Shown here: positions 1 through 8,046 of the stretch, piece by piece
Layout: each line of letters starts with the position of its first letter
How positions within the stretch are numbered: position 1 is the first letter of the stretch
Source: Breoghania sp.
GTDB taxonomy: Bacteria > Pseudomonadota > Alphaproteobacteria > Rhizobiales > Stappiaceae
Assembly (NCBI RefSeq): GCF_963674635.1
Contig: NZ_OY771475.1
Span: 1,426,001-1,490,000 of the forward strand
Length of the DNA: 64,000 nucleotides
Reading direction: 5' to 3'
Made by a program: the position numbers and the translations under genes
The notes under the pieces: model-generated
What the model saw: the letters and a program-made list of their open reading frames with translations, nothing else
Databases searched by the model: none
Told to the model about the DNA's origin: nothing

Positions 1-512
1 ACTACGACGATTGCCCCCCGCATGCGTCGTGGATCGAGCCCGCGGAATGGCTGGGCATGGAAGACAAGACCTATCCGGTCCATCTGGCGTCCAACCATCC
101 GGACTGGCGCATGCATTCGCAGCTTTGCAGCACGACTGTGCGCGAGAAGTACCAGATCAACGGTCGCGAACCATGCCTGATCAACCCGGAAGATGCGGCC
201 GAGCGCGGCATCGAGAATGGTGATCTGGTGCGGGTGTTCAATGGTCGCGGCCAGATCCTTGTGGGCGCCAAGATCTCCGACGACATCCGTCGCAACGTGA
301 TCGAGGTGCAGGAAGGCGCCTGGTACGACCCGCTCGACGTCTACGATCCCAAGACGATCTGCAAGTATGGCGACCCGAACGTGCTCTCGATCGACATCGG
401 CACCTCGCGACTGGCGCAGGCAACTTCGGCCTGTACCTGCATGGTGCAGTTCGAGAAGTACACCGGGGACGTTCCGGAAGTGACCGTCTTCAGCCAGCCT
501 GCCGCCGAGTAG
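1..512 (+). CDS. torA: TMAO/DMSO reductase (periplasmic molybdopterin oxidoreductase), C-terminal fragment
   Basis: The reading frame is open from base 3 and ends at a TAG at 510-512, so only about 169 C-terminal residues are present. They match the end of the TorA/DorA/BisC branch of the DMSO reductase family: a YDDCPPHASW stretch, SNHPDWRMHSQLC, a dinucleotide-binding region with INPEDAAERGIENGD, then EGAWYDP, the NPNVLSIDIGTS-like element (here DPNVLSIDIGTS) and LAQATSA. These form the molybdopterin cofactor domain IV. The enzyme reduces TMAO or a related N-/S-oxide in the periplasm. The catalytic serine and Tat signal lie upstream and cannot be checked. TorA and biotin sulfoxide reductase are hard to separate on the C-terminus alone; DIGTSRLAQATSA favours TorA. 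Confidence 0.85.
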   Translation, partial: YDDCPPHASWIEPAEWLGMEDKTYPVHLASNHPDWRMHSQLCSTTVREKYQINGREPCLINPEDAAERGIENGDLVRVFNGRGQILVGAKISDDIRRNVIEVQEGAWYDPLDVYDPKTICKYGDPNVLSIDIGTSRLAQATSACTCMVQFEKYTGDVPEVTVFSQPAAE

Positions 513-616
513 CGCCAGGTCATGACATGTCGGGTCGGCCAGCAGTTTGCCGACCCGGCACCCCACGAAAGCTCACTTCGATTGGACACTGTTCCGGCAG
601 AACGTCCAATCGTTGC

Positions 617-654
617 AAGGCCGGAAGCCCACCCGCTTCCGGCCTTGTGCTTTT
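617..654 (+). terminator. Rho-independent-like terminator after the TMAO reductase gene
   Basis: A perfect 12-bp inverted repeat AAGGCCGGAAGC / GCTTCCGGCCTT with a 6-nt loop is followed by GTGCTTTTG, a short T-rich tail. A second hairpin, CGGGTCGGC / GCCGACCCG at 531-557, precedes it without a T run. Both sit between convergent genes. Confidence 0.6.
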
Positions 655-675
655 GTGAAAGGTCTCTTGAGAGTT

Positions 676-1425
676 TCAGGCGTCGCGGGCGACCTGCAAC
701 GAGGCCCATGACTGGCTGACCGGCATGACTTCCAGCGCATTGATATTCATGTGAGACGGTTGGGTCGCGACCCAGTGAACCGTGTTCGCGATATCCTCCG
801 GCTGGATCGCATGCGCCCCGCCATAGAGCTTGTCATAGGCTTCCTGATTGCCGCCGGTGCGCACAAGAGTGAACTCGCTTTCACAAAGCCCCGGCTCGAT
901 GGAGGTGACCCGCACACCCTTGCCGTGGAGATCGGAGCGCAGACCCAGCGAGAACTGGCGAACGAAAGCCTTCGTGCCGCCATAGACGTTGCCGCCCGGA
1001 TAGGGCCAGGTGGAGGCGATCGAAGACAGGTTGATGATCGCGCCCTTGCGCTCGATCAGCTTGGGCAGCAAGTGGTGCGTGATGGTGACGAGGCCGGTGA
1101 TGTTGGTCTCGATCATCTGCTTCCAGTCGGAAAGCTTGGTGTCGGGAACCGGCTTGGTGCCAAGCGCGAGACCCGCATTGTTCACCAGAATGTCGATCTC
1201 GCGGAAGTCCTCCGGCAGCGCCTCAAGGGCAGCGACCGTTGCGGCCTCATCGGCGATATCGAAGGCCGCGCCGTGGAAGGCGTCGCCCAGTTCGGCCGCC
1301 ATTTCGTCAAGACGTCCCTTGCGCCGCCCGGTCCCAATCACCTTCCAGCCGTCGGCTGCGAAACGCCGCGCCGTGGCCGCGCCGAAGCCGGATGTGGTTC
1401 CGGTGACAAGCACAGTCTTGCTCAT
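676..1425 (-). CDS. ydfG: SDR family NADP-dependent oxidoreductase, YdfG-like
   Basis: A 249-residue short-chain dehydrogenase/reductase. The Rossmann motif TGTTSGFG is at residues 8-15, NNAG at 82-85, the catalytic serine near 134, and the YxxxK pair at Y148/K152. The arrangement GGNVYGGTKAFVRQFSL and the ending MPVSQSWASL closely follow E. coli YdfG, which oxidises L-allo-threonine and 3-hydroxy acids and reduces malonic semialdehyde with NADP(H). Length is as expected for the family. The gene is divergent from an omega-amino acid transaminase 187 bp away. Because transamination of beta-alanine gives malonic semialdehyde, a metabolic link is plausible, but this is inference. Confidence 0.87.
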   Translation of the reverse strand: MSKTVLVTGTTSGFGAATARRFAADGWKVIGTGRRKGRLDEMAAELGDAFHGAAFDIADEAATVAALEALPEDFREIDILVNNAGLALGTKPVPDTKLSDWKQMIETNITGLVTITHHLLPKLIERKGAIINLSSIASTWPYPGGNVYGGTKAFVRQFSLGLRSDLHGKGVRVTSIEPGLCESEFTLVRTGGNQEAYDKLYGGAHAIQPEDIANTVHWVATQPSHMNINALEVMPVSQSWASLQVARDA

Positions 1426-1612
1426 GGAGCTGTTTCCTTTATTTCGTGAATGTCTGATTGCCGTGAATGTTTAAGGCCCTGGCGGCGGGTGGCAAGGCGG
1501 ACATACCCCCTTTTCGTCTCTGGCACTCAAGAATATGCGCCGTGGCTCTAAGCGGCGGCGATCCTGCGGGCGTAGAGGGAAAAGGGAAAACTTGGAACGC
1601 GAGGACCCGCCC

Positions 1613-2929
1613 ATGCTGCAAACCGCCCTCAACATGGACCACCACTGGCTCCCTTTCACCAACAACAAACTCTTCCATGCCGAACCGCAGATTTTCGCCA
1701 AGGCGGAAGGTGTTCGCTACTGGACACCGGAGGGGGCTGAAATCCTCGACGGCGCGTCCGGGCTCTTTTGCTGCCCCGCCGGTCACGGTCGGCGCGAAAT
1801 TGCCGATGCCGTCCATGCGCAAGTGATGGAACTCGACTATTCGCCCCATTTCCAGCGCGCAGCCCCGGTCTCCTTCAAGCTTGCCGAACGTCTTTCGAAC
1901 CTGCTTCCGGATGGCATTGACCGCCTGTTCTTTGCCTCCTCCGGTTCGGAAGCCGTGGACAGCGCCATGAAGATTGCCATCGCCTATCACCGGGCCAGGG
2001 GCGACACGGGGCGCACACGCTTCGTCTCGCGCTCCTGGGGCTATCACGGGGTGAACCTCGGCGGCACATCGCTTGCGGGTATGGTGGGCAACCGGCGCGA
2101 GTTTTCAGGCCTCACTTGCGATGTCGTTCACATGCGCCACACGTGGAGCGAAGACCAGCGCTTCACGCGCGGCCAACCGGAAAGCGGCGTGGCGTTGGCG
2201 GAAGATCTTGCGGAGCTTTGCAGGATCTATGGCGGGGAGACCATCGCTGCCGTCTTTGTGGAGCCCATTGCGGGATCTGTCGGCACCATCGTCCCGCCGG
2301 CGGGGTATCTCAAGCGGCTGCGCGAGATCGCGGACGAATACGGCATCCTGCTCATTTTTGATGAGGTGATCACCGGTTTCGGGCGCACCGGCTCCGCCTT
2401 TGCCTCGCAGGAATTCGATGTTGTGCCCGACATCATCACCATGGCCAAGGCGTTGACCAACGGCACCGTTCCCATGAGCGCCGTGGCAGTGAAGACGGAG
2501 ATCCAGACCGCAGTTCTGGACGCGATCACCGCCGACCGCCCCGAACTGATGCACGGCTACACATACTCCGCCCACCCGGTCGCCTGCGCCGCCGCTCTTG
2601 CCGCGCTTGATATCTATGAAAACGACGACCTTTTCGCCAGGGCCAAGGCGTTGTCGTCAGCCTTCCTCGACGGGGTTTTCGGCTTGCGCAACCTGCCTCA
2701 GGTGGCGGATCTTCGCGGTTATGGGATGCTTGCGGGGATCCAGTTGAAGCCCGGCGATGCGCCCGGCGTGAAAGGCTCCATCGTCCAGCGTCTGCTCTTC
2801 AACGAAGGCCTGCACCTGAAGGCCACTGGCGACGCGCTGCTTTTCGCGCCTGCCTTCGTTTCAAGCGAGGATGATATCGCCCGCATGGCGGCAGTACTTC
2901 AGAAGGTACTGGGTCGCGCGGACCTCTAG
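1613..2929 (+). CDS. Class III aminotransferase, beta-alanine/omega-amino acid:pyruvate type
   Basis: A 438-residue PLP-dependent fold-type I, class III aminotransferase. Visible elements: HHWLPFTNNK near the N-terminus, SSGSEA at 109-114 (cofactor phosphate binding), WGYHGVNLGGTS at 142-153, FDEVITGFGRTG at 249-260 with the PLP-contacting Asp250, and the Schiff-base Lys279 in MAKALTNG. HGYTYSAHPVACAA follows. This combination is typical of beta-alanine:pyruvate (omega-APT) enzymes rather than acetylornithine or GABA transaminases. An in-frame ATG 78 bases upstream exists, but the chosen ATG has a GAGG Shine-Dalgarno and matches the family N-terminus. The stop overlaps the stop of the convergent MocR gene by 4 bp. 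The exact substrate (beta-alanine, taurine, a polyamine derivative) cannot be read from sequence. Confidence 0.88.
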   Translation: MLQTALNMDHHWLPFTNNKLFHAEPQIFAKAEGVRYWTPEGAEILDGASGLFCCPAGHGRREIADAVHAQVMELDYSPHFQRAAPVSFKLAERLSNLLPDGIDRLFFASSGSEAVDSAMKIAIAYHRARGDTGRTRFVSRSWGYHGVNLGGTSLAGMVGNRREFSGLTCDVVHMRHTWSEDQRFTRGQPESGVALAEDLAELCRIYGGETIAAVFVEPIAGSVGTIVPPAGYLKRLREIADEYGILLIFDEVITGFGRTGSAFASQEFDVVPDIITMAKALTNGTVPMSAVAVKTEIQTAVLDAITADRPELMHGYTYSAHPVACAAALAALDIYENDDLFARAKALSSAFLDGVFGLRNLPQVADLRGYGMLAGIQLKPGDAPGVKGSIVQRLLFNEGLHLKATGDALLFAPAFVSSEDDIARMAAVLQKVLGRADL

Positions 2930-4425
2930 GTCTTCGCCCTGCCTCGGCACTCGCGGATCACCTCGCCAAGAATGGCCAGCCCCTGTGCGATCCGGTCTTC
3001 GGAGATGGCGGCAAAGCCGAGCCGCAACCGGTTACGCGGGGGCGTGGCGCTCAGATAGTGCACATCGCCCGGCTCCACCAGCACACCGCGCACGGCAGCG
3101 CGATGTGCAACGTCCCGAGCCTCCGCATCGCGCGGCAGGCTCAGCCACAGCGCGGAGCCGCCAGTCGTCATGGTGACGTCGCAGCCTGGCAATTGCCGTC
3201 CGATCTCGCGCAGCATCGTCTTCCATTTGGCGGCGAGGCTCTCTCGCTGGCGGCGGATATGAGCGTCGTAATGGCCTTCGGCCAGGAACACCGCCATCGC
3301 CCTTTGATCGAGCGCAGAGGCATGGCGGTACATCAGCCGCCGCATGGCGCGCAGTTCGCGGATCAATGGTTCGGCGGCGGCGATGAAACCCAACCGCAGG
3401 CCCGGAAAGACCGGCTTTGACAGCGAGCCCACATGAATGACCCGGCCAGAACGGTCAAAGCTCTTTAGCGCGGGACGCTGCGCGCCGACGAAATTCAGCT
3501 CGTGCTCGTAGTCGTCCTCTATGATCAGGAAATCCTGCTCCTCCGCCGCCTTCAGCAACGAGAGACGGCGTTGCAGGCCCATGGTGACATTTGTCGGAGA
3601 ATGATGGCCGGGCGTGACATAGACATAATCGAGGCCCTTGAGCGCCCCTGTGATACGCATTCCGTTGCTGTCCACTGGCTGGGGAGCAAGTTGGCAGCCT
3701 TGGGCGGCGAAGATATTGCGCGCGTCCACATAGCCCGGCTCTTCCAACCCGACACGCGTCCCCGCCTCGCAGAGCAGCCTTGCGATCAGATAGACCGCGT
3801 TCTGTGCCCCGATGGTGACGAGGATGTTCTCCGGTTCGGCCCGAAAACCGCGCTGGGGGAGCGCGCGGCGGATGATCTGCTCGATCAGCATCGGATCGTC
3901 ACTGTCGACGAGATCGTTCATCCAGAAAGGCGCGTGTTCGGAGGTGCCCGCGATCCGGACCGCATCGCGCCAACGGCTGACGGATATCTTGTCGACCGAT
4001 GTCTGGCCGTAGACGAAGGGAAAGGGAAAGTCGCGCCAGTTTTCGGGCTTGGTGATGTTTTCCTGCGCACTGGGGCGCACTTTCATGCGGCGTTCGAAAT
4101 CGACATCGCGCCGCTCGCCGCCCAAAACATGCCGCGCATTCTCATTGACAGGGATCGCGAGCTGCTCACGCACGTAGCGCTCATCGACGAAATAGCCGCG
4201 ACGGCTCACGGGCCTCAGATATCCATCTTCCGCCAACCGCTCATAGACGAGGCTGACGGTATTGCGCGAAACCTTGATCCGTTCCGCCATGGAGCGGGTG
4301 GAGGGCAATGGTTCATGCGCGGAGACGCCCCCTGCCAGGATTGCCTCCACAAGCCGTTCCTGGATCTGCTGCTGCAAGCGTTTGCTGGTTGAAAACGGTG
4401 CATCGAAATAGTGTTCGATCATCAT
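2926..4425 (-). CDS. MocR-family (GntR HTH plus aminotransferase-like) transcriptional regulator
   Basis: A 499-residue protein with an N-terminal winged helix of GntR type (about residues 15-85, with LPSTRSMAERIKVSRNTVS) fused to a catalytically repurposed class I aminotransferase domain. The PLP-binding lysine is in SLSKPVFPGLRLGF around residue 327. MocR proteins such as PdxR, GabR and TauR sense PLP and an amino acid and usually control neighbouring transaminase or transporter genes. The start chosen is the first of two adjacent ATGs, with GGGGAGG 10 nt upstream; an upstream in-frame start lacks this site. It faces the transaminase tail-to-tail and is divergent from the ABC importer, so both are likely targets. 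The inducer is unknown. Confidence 0.9.
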   Translation of the reverse strand: MMIEHYFDAPFSTSKRLQQQIQERLVEAILAGGVSAHEPLPSTRSMAERIKVSRNTVSLVYERLAEDGYLRPVSRRGYFVDERYVREQLAIPVNENARHVLGGERRDVDFERRMKVRPSAQENITKPENWRDFPFPFVYGQTSVDKISVSRWRDAVRIAGTSEHAPFWMNDLVDSDDPMLIEQIIRRALPQRGFRAEPENILVTIGAQNAVYLIARLLCEAGTRVGLEEPGYVDARNIFAAQGCQLAPQPVDSNGMRITGALKGLDYVYVTPGHHSPTNVTMGLQRRLSLLKAAEEQDFLIIEDDYEHELNFVGAQRPALKSFDRSGRVIHVGSLSKPVFPGLRLGFIAAAEPLIRELRAMRRLMYRHASALDQRAMAVFLAEGHYDAHIRRQRESLAAKWKTMLREIGRQLPGCDVTMTTGGSALWLSLPRDAEARDVAHRAAVRGVLVEPGDVHYLSATPPRNRLRLGFAAISEDRIAQGLAILGEVIRECRGRAKT

Positions 4426-4500
4426 CGCAAGTCTGCCTCCCCACCCATTCCGCAAAGTCCCAAGCAAGGATTGAGCCGGTTTGGACGTTCATCGCGGGGG

Positions 4501-4533
4501 CTGGCCCCATAGTTTTCGAATACTGGCTCTAAG
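4501..4533. promoter_or_regulatory. Candidate MocR operator (two direct repeats) in the 4426-4752 divergent region
   Basis: CTGGCCCCAT (4501-4510) and CTGGCTCTAA (4523-4532) are direct repeats whose starts are 22 bp apart, two helical turns. MocR regulators such as TauR typically bind paired direct repeats of the CTGGxCTxAA kind. The site is about 75 bp upstream of the MocR start and 220 bp upstream of the binding-protein gene. The rest of this 327-bp gap holds no gene; its last part has three AGGGG-bearing repeats at 4699-4746. Confidence 0.45.
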
Positions 4534-4752
4534 CCCTCTGTGCTGCACCGCAATAGTCTTTGTATGCGCGCTGTTTTCCGCTCAGGAATGCGGCAGACGC
4601 ATATGATTTTGGCTGCGTTTAACACAACGACATTCGGTCGAATTCGGACGTTTCGTTCATCGACTGAACCGGAGAACCGGCCGGCAGCGACGGCTGGGCA
4701 AAACGAGGGGCCAGACAAGAACCAAGGGGCCCGGCAAAACCAGGGGAATATG

Positions 4753-5892
4753 ATGCAGAAACTCGGCAATCGAGGCGGCGTGAGCCGTCGCTCCTTCCTG
4801 AAAAGCGCAAGCGCGCTTGGCGTCGGGCTCGCCATGCCGGCGGTCATCAGCAGCCGCGCCCTCGCCTCCTCCGGCGAAATCAACATCATGATGTGGTCGG
4901 ACTACCTTCCGGAGAGCTTCGTCAACGGCTTCATGGAAAAGACCGGCATCAAGATCAATTTCACCGGCATCGGCTCCAACGAAGAGATCATCAACAAGCT
5001 CAAGGCGACCAATGGCGAGGGCTTCGACATCGTCTCGCCGACTGTGAACCGCAACCTGCTGTGGAAGGACCTCGGTCTGCTCCAGCCCTTCGACATGAAC
5101 AAGGTGCCGCTTGAGAAGGTGAACCCGGCCATGGCGCTGGGCGAAACCCACTGGAATTTCGAAGGCAAAGGCACCTTCTGGCTGCCGCATATCTGGGGCA
5201 CGGAAGGTGTGGCCTGGCGCACAGACGCCTTCACGCCGGACGGGGAATTCCCTTCCTATTACGACATCTGGGACGAGGCCAATGCGGGCAAGACCATGGG
5301 GCGCGCCCATTCCATGATGCTGGGCCTCGGCCTTGGGCTTGAAGCGCGCGGCGAGATGGATGCCGGTTCCATGTGGTCGGCCTACGAGTCGCCGGAAAAG
5401 ATGGATGCGGTGTGGTCCAGGCTCACCGAGATCGCCATCGCCAAGAAGCCGAACATCAAGCTTCTGTGGAACGACGCCGACACCCAGAAGAACGGCCTTC
5501 TCAACGAAGGGGTCATCGTCGGCCAGACGTGGGATGGCCCGCCGATCGCACTCAAGACCGAGGGCGAGCCGATCATGTACCGCGCGCCGAAGGAAGGCGC
5601 ATTGGCGTGGGTGGACGGCATGGCCATGCCGACAGGCGCCCAGAACATCGACCAGATCTACGCCTTCATCGAGGCGGCCTATGACGCCAAGCTCGCGGGC
5701 GAAGCCATCAAGACGCACGGCTACAACTCACCCGTCATCGGCGCCGACGGCTATGGCGGCGAGGTCTATGCGCAGAACTTCGCCGATGCCTATCCCGGCG
5801 ATGCACTGGCCAAGCTGAACCCCTGGCCCGCTGAAGCGCCCTGGTATTCGGAAAAGCGCACCGAATACGCCAACAAGTTCCTCAGCGCCTGA
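4753..5892 (+). CDS. PotD/PotF-like extracellular solute-binding protein, Tat-exported
   Basis: A 379-residue periplasmic binding protein of the spermidine/putrescine type (SBP family 1/8). The N-terminus has a twin-arginine signal, SRRSFLK followed by a hydrophobic stretch and an SSRALA cleavage region around residues 30-40. The mature protein begins INIMMWSDYLPESF, the usual beta1-alpha1 start of PotD-like proteins. Two ATGs are adjacent (4750 and 4753); the second is better spaced from AGGGG. It is the first gene of a four-gene importer (binding protein, ATPase, two permeases), with a strong hairpin before the ATPase. The ligand could be a polyamine or another cationic or omega-amino compound, which would fit the nearby omega-transaminase; this is inferred from context. 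Confidence 0.87.
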   Translation: MQKLGNRGGVSRRSFLKSASALGVGLAMPAVISSRALASSGEINIMMWSDYLPESFVNGFMEKTGIKINFTGIGSNEEIINKLKATNGEGFDIVSPTVNRNLLWKDLGLLQPFDMNKVPLEKVNPAMALGETHWNFEGKGTFWLPHIWGTEGVAWRTDAFTPDGEFPSYYDIWDEANAGKTMGRAHSMMLGLGLGLEARGEMDAGSMWSAYESPEKMDAVWSRLTEIAIAKKPNIKLLWNDADTQKNGLLNEGVIVGQTWDGPPIALKTEGEPIMYRAPKEGALAWVDGMAMPTGAQNIDQIYAFIEAAYDAKLAGEAIKTHGYNSPVIGADGYGGEVYAQNFADAYPGDALAKLNPWPAEAPWYSEKRTEYANKFLSA

Positions 5893-5915
5893 GGATCGCC
5901 GTTCGGCTGATCAAT

Positions 5916-5961
5916 GGCGGACGGAAAGTCTCACGCAGTTTCTGCGGGTCTTCCGTCCGCC
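5916..5961 (+). promoter_or_regulatory. Intra-operon mRNA stem-loop between binding protein and ATPase genes
   Basis: A perfect 11-bp stem GGCGGACGGAA / TTCCGTCCGCC encloses a second hairpin CGCAG-TTT-CTGCG. No T run follows, so it is more likely a 3'-end stabilising or attenuating structure than a full terminator. Such hairpins after binding-protein genes commonly let the binding protein exceed the membrane subunits. Confidence 0.6.
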
Positions 5962-6022
5962 CTCCTTCCGGCATGCTTCCGCATGAATACCGGCCCCGCC
6001 GCGCCTGCCTCCCGGAGTTTCG

Positions 6023-7126
6023 ATGAGCACCAGAGACGTTGTCCTCGATCACGTATCGGTTCGCTTCGGCACTTACACCGCCGTCGATAACGCCTATCTC
6101 ACCATCAAGGGCGGAGAGTTCTTTTCCTTCCTCGGGCCGTCGGGCTGCGGAAAAACCACGCTCTTGCGCGTCGTCTCCGGCTTTGTTGACCCGAGCGAGG
6201 GCCGGGTTCTGATCGGCGGCAAGGACATGGCCCGCATCGGGCCGAACAAACGCCCGACCGCGCTCATCTTTCAAAATCTCGCGCTCTTCCCGCTCATGTC
6301 GGTGGCCGACAATATCGCCTTCCCACTGGAAGTGCGCGGGGTGGGCAAGAAGGCGCGCCGCAAGCGCGCCGACGAGCTTCTCGACATGATTGCGCTGCCC
6401 GGTGTGGGCGACAAGAAGGTGCATGAGCTTTCCGGTGGCCAGCGCCAGCGCGTGGCGATTGCCCGCGCGCTTGCCGTGGAGCCGGACATCCTGCTGCTCG
6501 ACGAGCCGCTTTCCGCGCTTGATCTGAAGCTGCGCCACCACATGCGCACCGAATTGCGTGCCATACAGCAGCGCGTCGGGCTGACCTTCATCTACATCAC
6601 CCACGATCAGGGCGAGGCGCTGACCATGTCCGACCGCGTGGCGGTGATGAATGCGGGCGTCATCGAACAGATCGGCGATCCCGAGAGCATTTATGACCGG
6701 CCCAAGACGCCCTTCGTCGCCTCCTTCGTGGGTGAGACGAACCGGATCGCCGGCAAGGTCATCAGCCAGAGTGGCGACACGACCACGCTCGACACGGCCG
6801 CAGGAGCTTTGACGGGCCGTACGGCAGGCGGGCGTCGCTACAAGCCCGGAGATGAGTGCCTTCTATTCATCCGTCCGGAGAAGCTGACGTTGGCTCCCTC
6901 GCCAGAGGCTCCCAACACCATCCCCGCGCGGTGCGTAAAGGAGGAATTCGAGGGCAGCGCACGTCAGGTGTTTCTGAAAGCAGGCGAGATCGATCTGCGG
7001 CTGTCGCTGGTCAATTGCGGCGACGCGACCAAGCGGATGGACAAAGACAGCGCGGCCAACGTGTCCTTTTCCGCCATGGCGGCCACCGTCCTGCCAATAG
7101 GCCCCGGTGCGGAGACCACGGCATGA
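6023..7126 (+). CDS. ABC transporter ATP-binding protein, PotA-like
   Basis: A 367-residue ATPase of the spermidine/putrescine importer class. Walker A GPSGCGKTT is at 38-46, the Q-loop around Q84 in IFQNLALFP, the signature LSGGQRQR from 136, Walker B ILLLDEPLSALD from 156 and the switch His194 in YITHDQGEAL. The C-terminal third, from about residue 240, is a TOBE-type regulatory domain, as in PotA. Its TGA overlaps the ATG of the next permease (ATGA), showing translational coupling. It energises uptake by the adjacent permeases at the cytoplasmic face of the inner membrane. Confidence 0.92.
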   Translation: MSTRDVVLDHVSVRFGTYTAVDNAYLTIKGGEFFSFLGPSGCGKTTLLRVVSGFVDPSEGRVLIGGKDMARIGPNKRPTALIFQNLALFPLMSVADNIAFPLEVRGVGKKARRKRADELLDMIALPGVGDKKVHELSGGQRQRVAIARALAVEPDILLLDEPLSALDLKLRHHMRTELRAIQQRVGLTFIYITHDQGEALTMSDRVAVMNAGVIEQIGDPESIYDRPKTPFVASFVGETNRIAGKVISQSGDTTTLDTAAGALTGRTAGGRRYKPGDECLLFIRPEKLTLAPSPEAPNTIPARCVKEEFEGSARQVFLKAGEIDLRLSLVNCGDATKRMDKDSAANVSFSAMAATVLPIGPGAETTA

Positions 7127-8046
7127 CGGCAATCCGGAAGGCTTTCGGCGGGTTCGTCGGGCGTCATGGTCTAGGCGCCGCCGTTTTCATTGGCGCGGCG
7201 GTGTTGTTCTGGGTGATCTTTCTGATCATCCTGCCCCAGCTTGCGATGCTGGATTACTCCTTCCGCCACAACCTGCCGCGCGCGGATGTCGGCGGGCCGC
7301 AGGATGTCTACACTGTCGCCAATTACAGCTACTTCCTGTTCGGCAATGACGGGACGCTCCAGACCACGGATCTCGCCGTTCTCGGCAAGACGATGCTGGC
7401 TGCAGTTTTCGTGACGATCATCGACATTGCGCTGTGCTACCCGATTGCCTTCATCCTTGCCCATTCGGCAACGGGCGTTGCCGCGCGGCTGATGGTGATC
7501 GGGTTGATCGTTCCCTTCTGGGTCAACGAGATCCTGCGCGCCTTCGCCTTCCGCGTTCTCTTCGGTGCAACCGGCGTCATCAACGGGTTCGGGCAATCCC
7601 TGGGGCTGTGGGACGCGCCCATCGACTTCATCCGCGCCGATGTCGCGCTCTATAGCGGGCTTACCTACGCCTATATCCTGCTGATGGTCTTTCCCATCTA
7701 CAACGCGGTGGAGGCGCTGGACCGCAACCAGATCGAGGCGGCGCGCGACATGGGGGCGAGCTGGTGGCGGGTCCACTGGCGGGTGGTGCTGCCGGTCGCG
7801 AAACCCGGCATTGCCTCGGGGGCAACCATGGTCTTCATGCTGACGGCAGGCGCGCTCGCAGCGCCCCAGATCCTTGGCGGGCCATCCAGCCTGTGGTTCA
7901 CCCAGCTCATCTACCAGTGGTTCAACCAGTCGGCTAACTGGCAGCGCGGATCGGCCTATGCCGTCATCCTGCTCGTCATCTGCATCGGCTTCGTCATGCT
8001 GCTGATGCGTGTCTTCAAGGTCAATATCGGGGCGATCGGGCGATGA
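7123..8046 (+). CDS. ABC transporter permease, PotB/PotH-like
   Basis: A 307-residue integral membrane protein with about six hydrophobic segments, starting with one at residues 20-45. The EAA coupling motif is EAARDMGASWWRVHWRVVLP. PotB-like landmarks include the conserved LIVPFWVNEILRAFAF stretch after the second helix and the late FMLTAGALAAPQILGG segment. The start is the ATG overlapping the ATPase stop; a longer in-frame ORF reaching back to 6856 only runs through the ATPase gene in another frame. The stop overlaps the next start by 4 bp (ATGA). Confidence 0.9.
   Translation: MTAIRKAFGGFVGRHGLGAAVFIGAAVLFWVIFLIILPQLAMLDYSFRHNLPRADVGGPQDVYTVANYSYFLFGNDGTLQTTDLAVLGKTMLAAVFVTIIDIALCYPIAFILAHSATGVAARLMVIGLIVPFWVNEILRAFAFRVLFGATGVINGFGQSLGLWDAPIDFIRADVALYSGLTYAYILLMVFPIYNAVEALDRNQIEAARDMGASWWRVHWRVVLPVAKPGIASGATMVFMLTAGALAAPQILGGPSSLWFTQLIYQWFNQSANWQRGSAYAVILLVICIGFVMLLMRVFKVNIGAIGR

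Noticed and set aside
4657..5718. A 353-codon minus-strand frame opposite the PotD-like gene.
   Set aside because: Antisense to a gene with a clear Tat signal and family match; no homology visible in the reverse reading.
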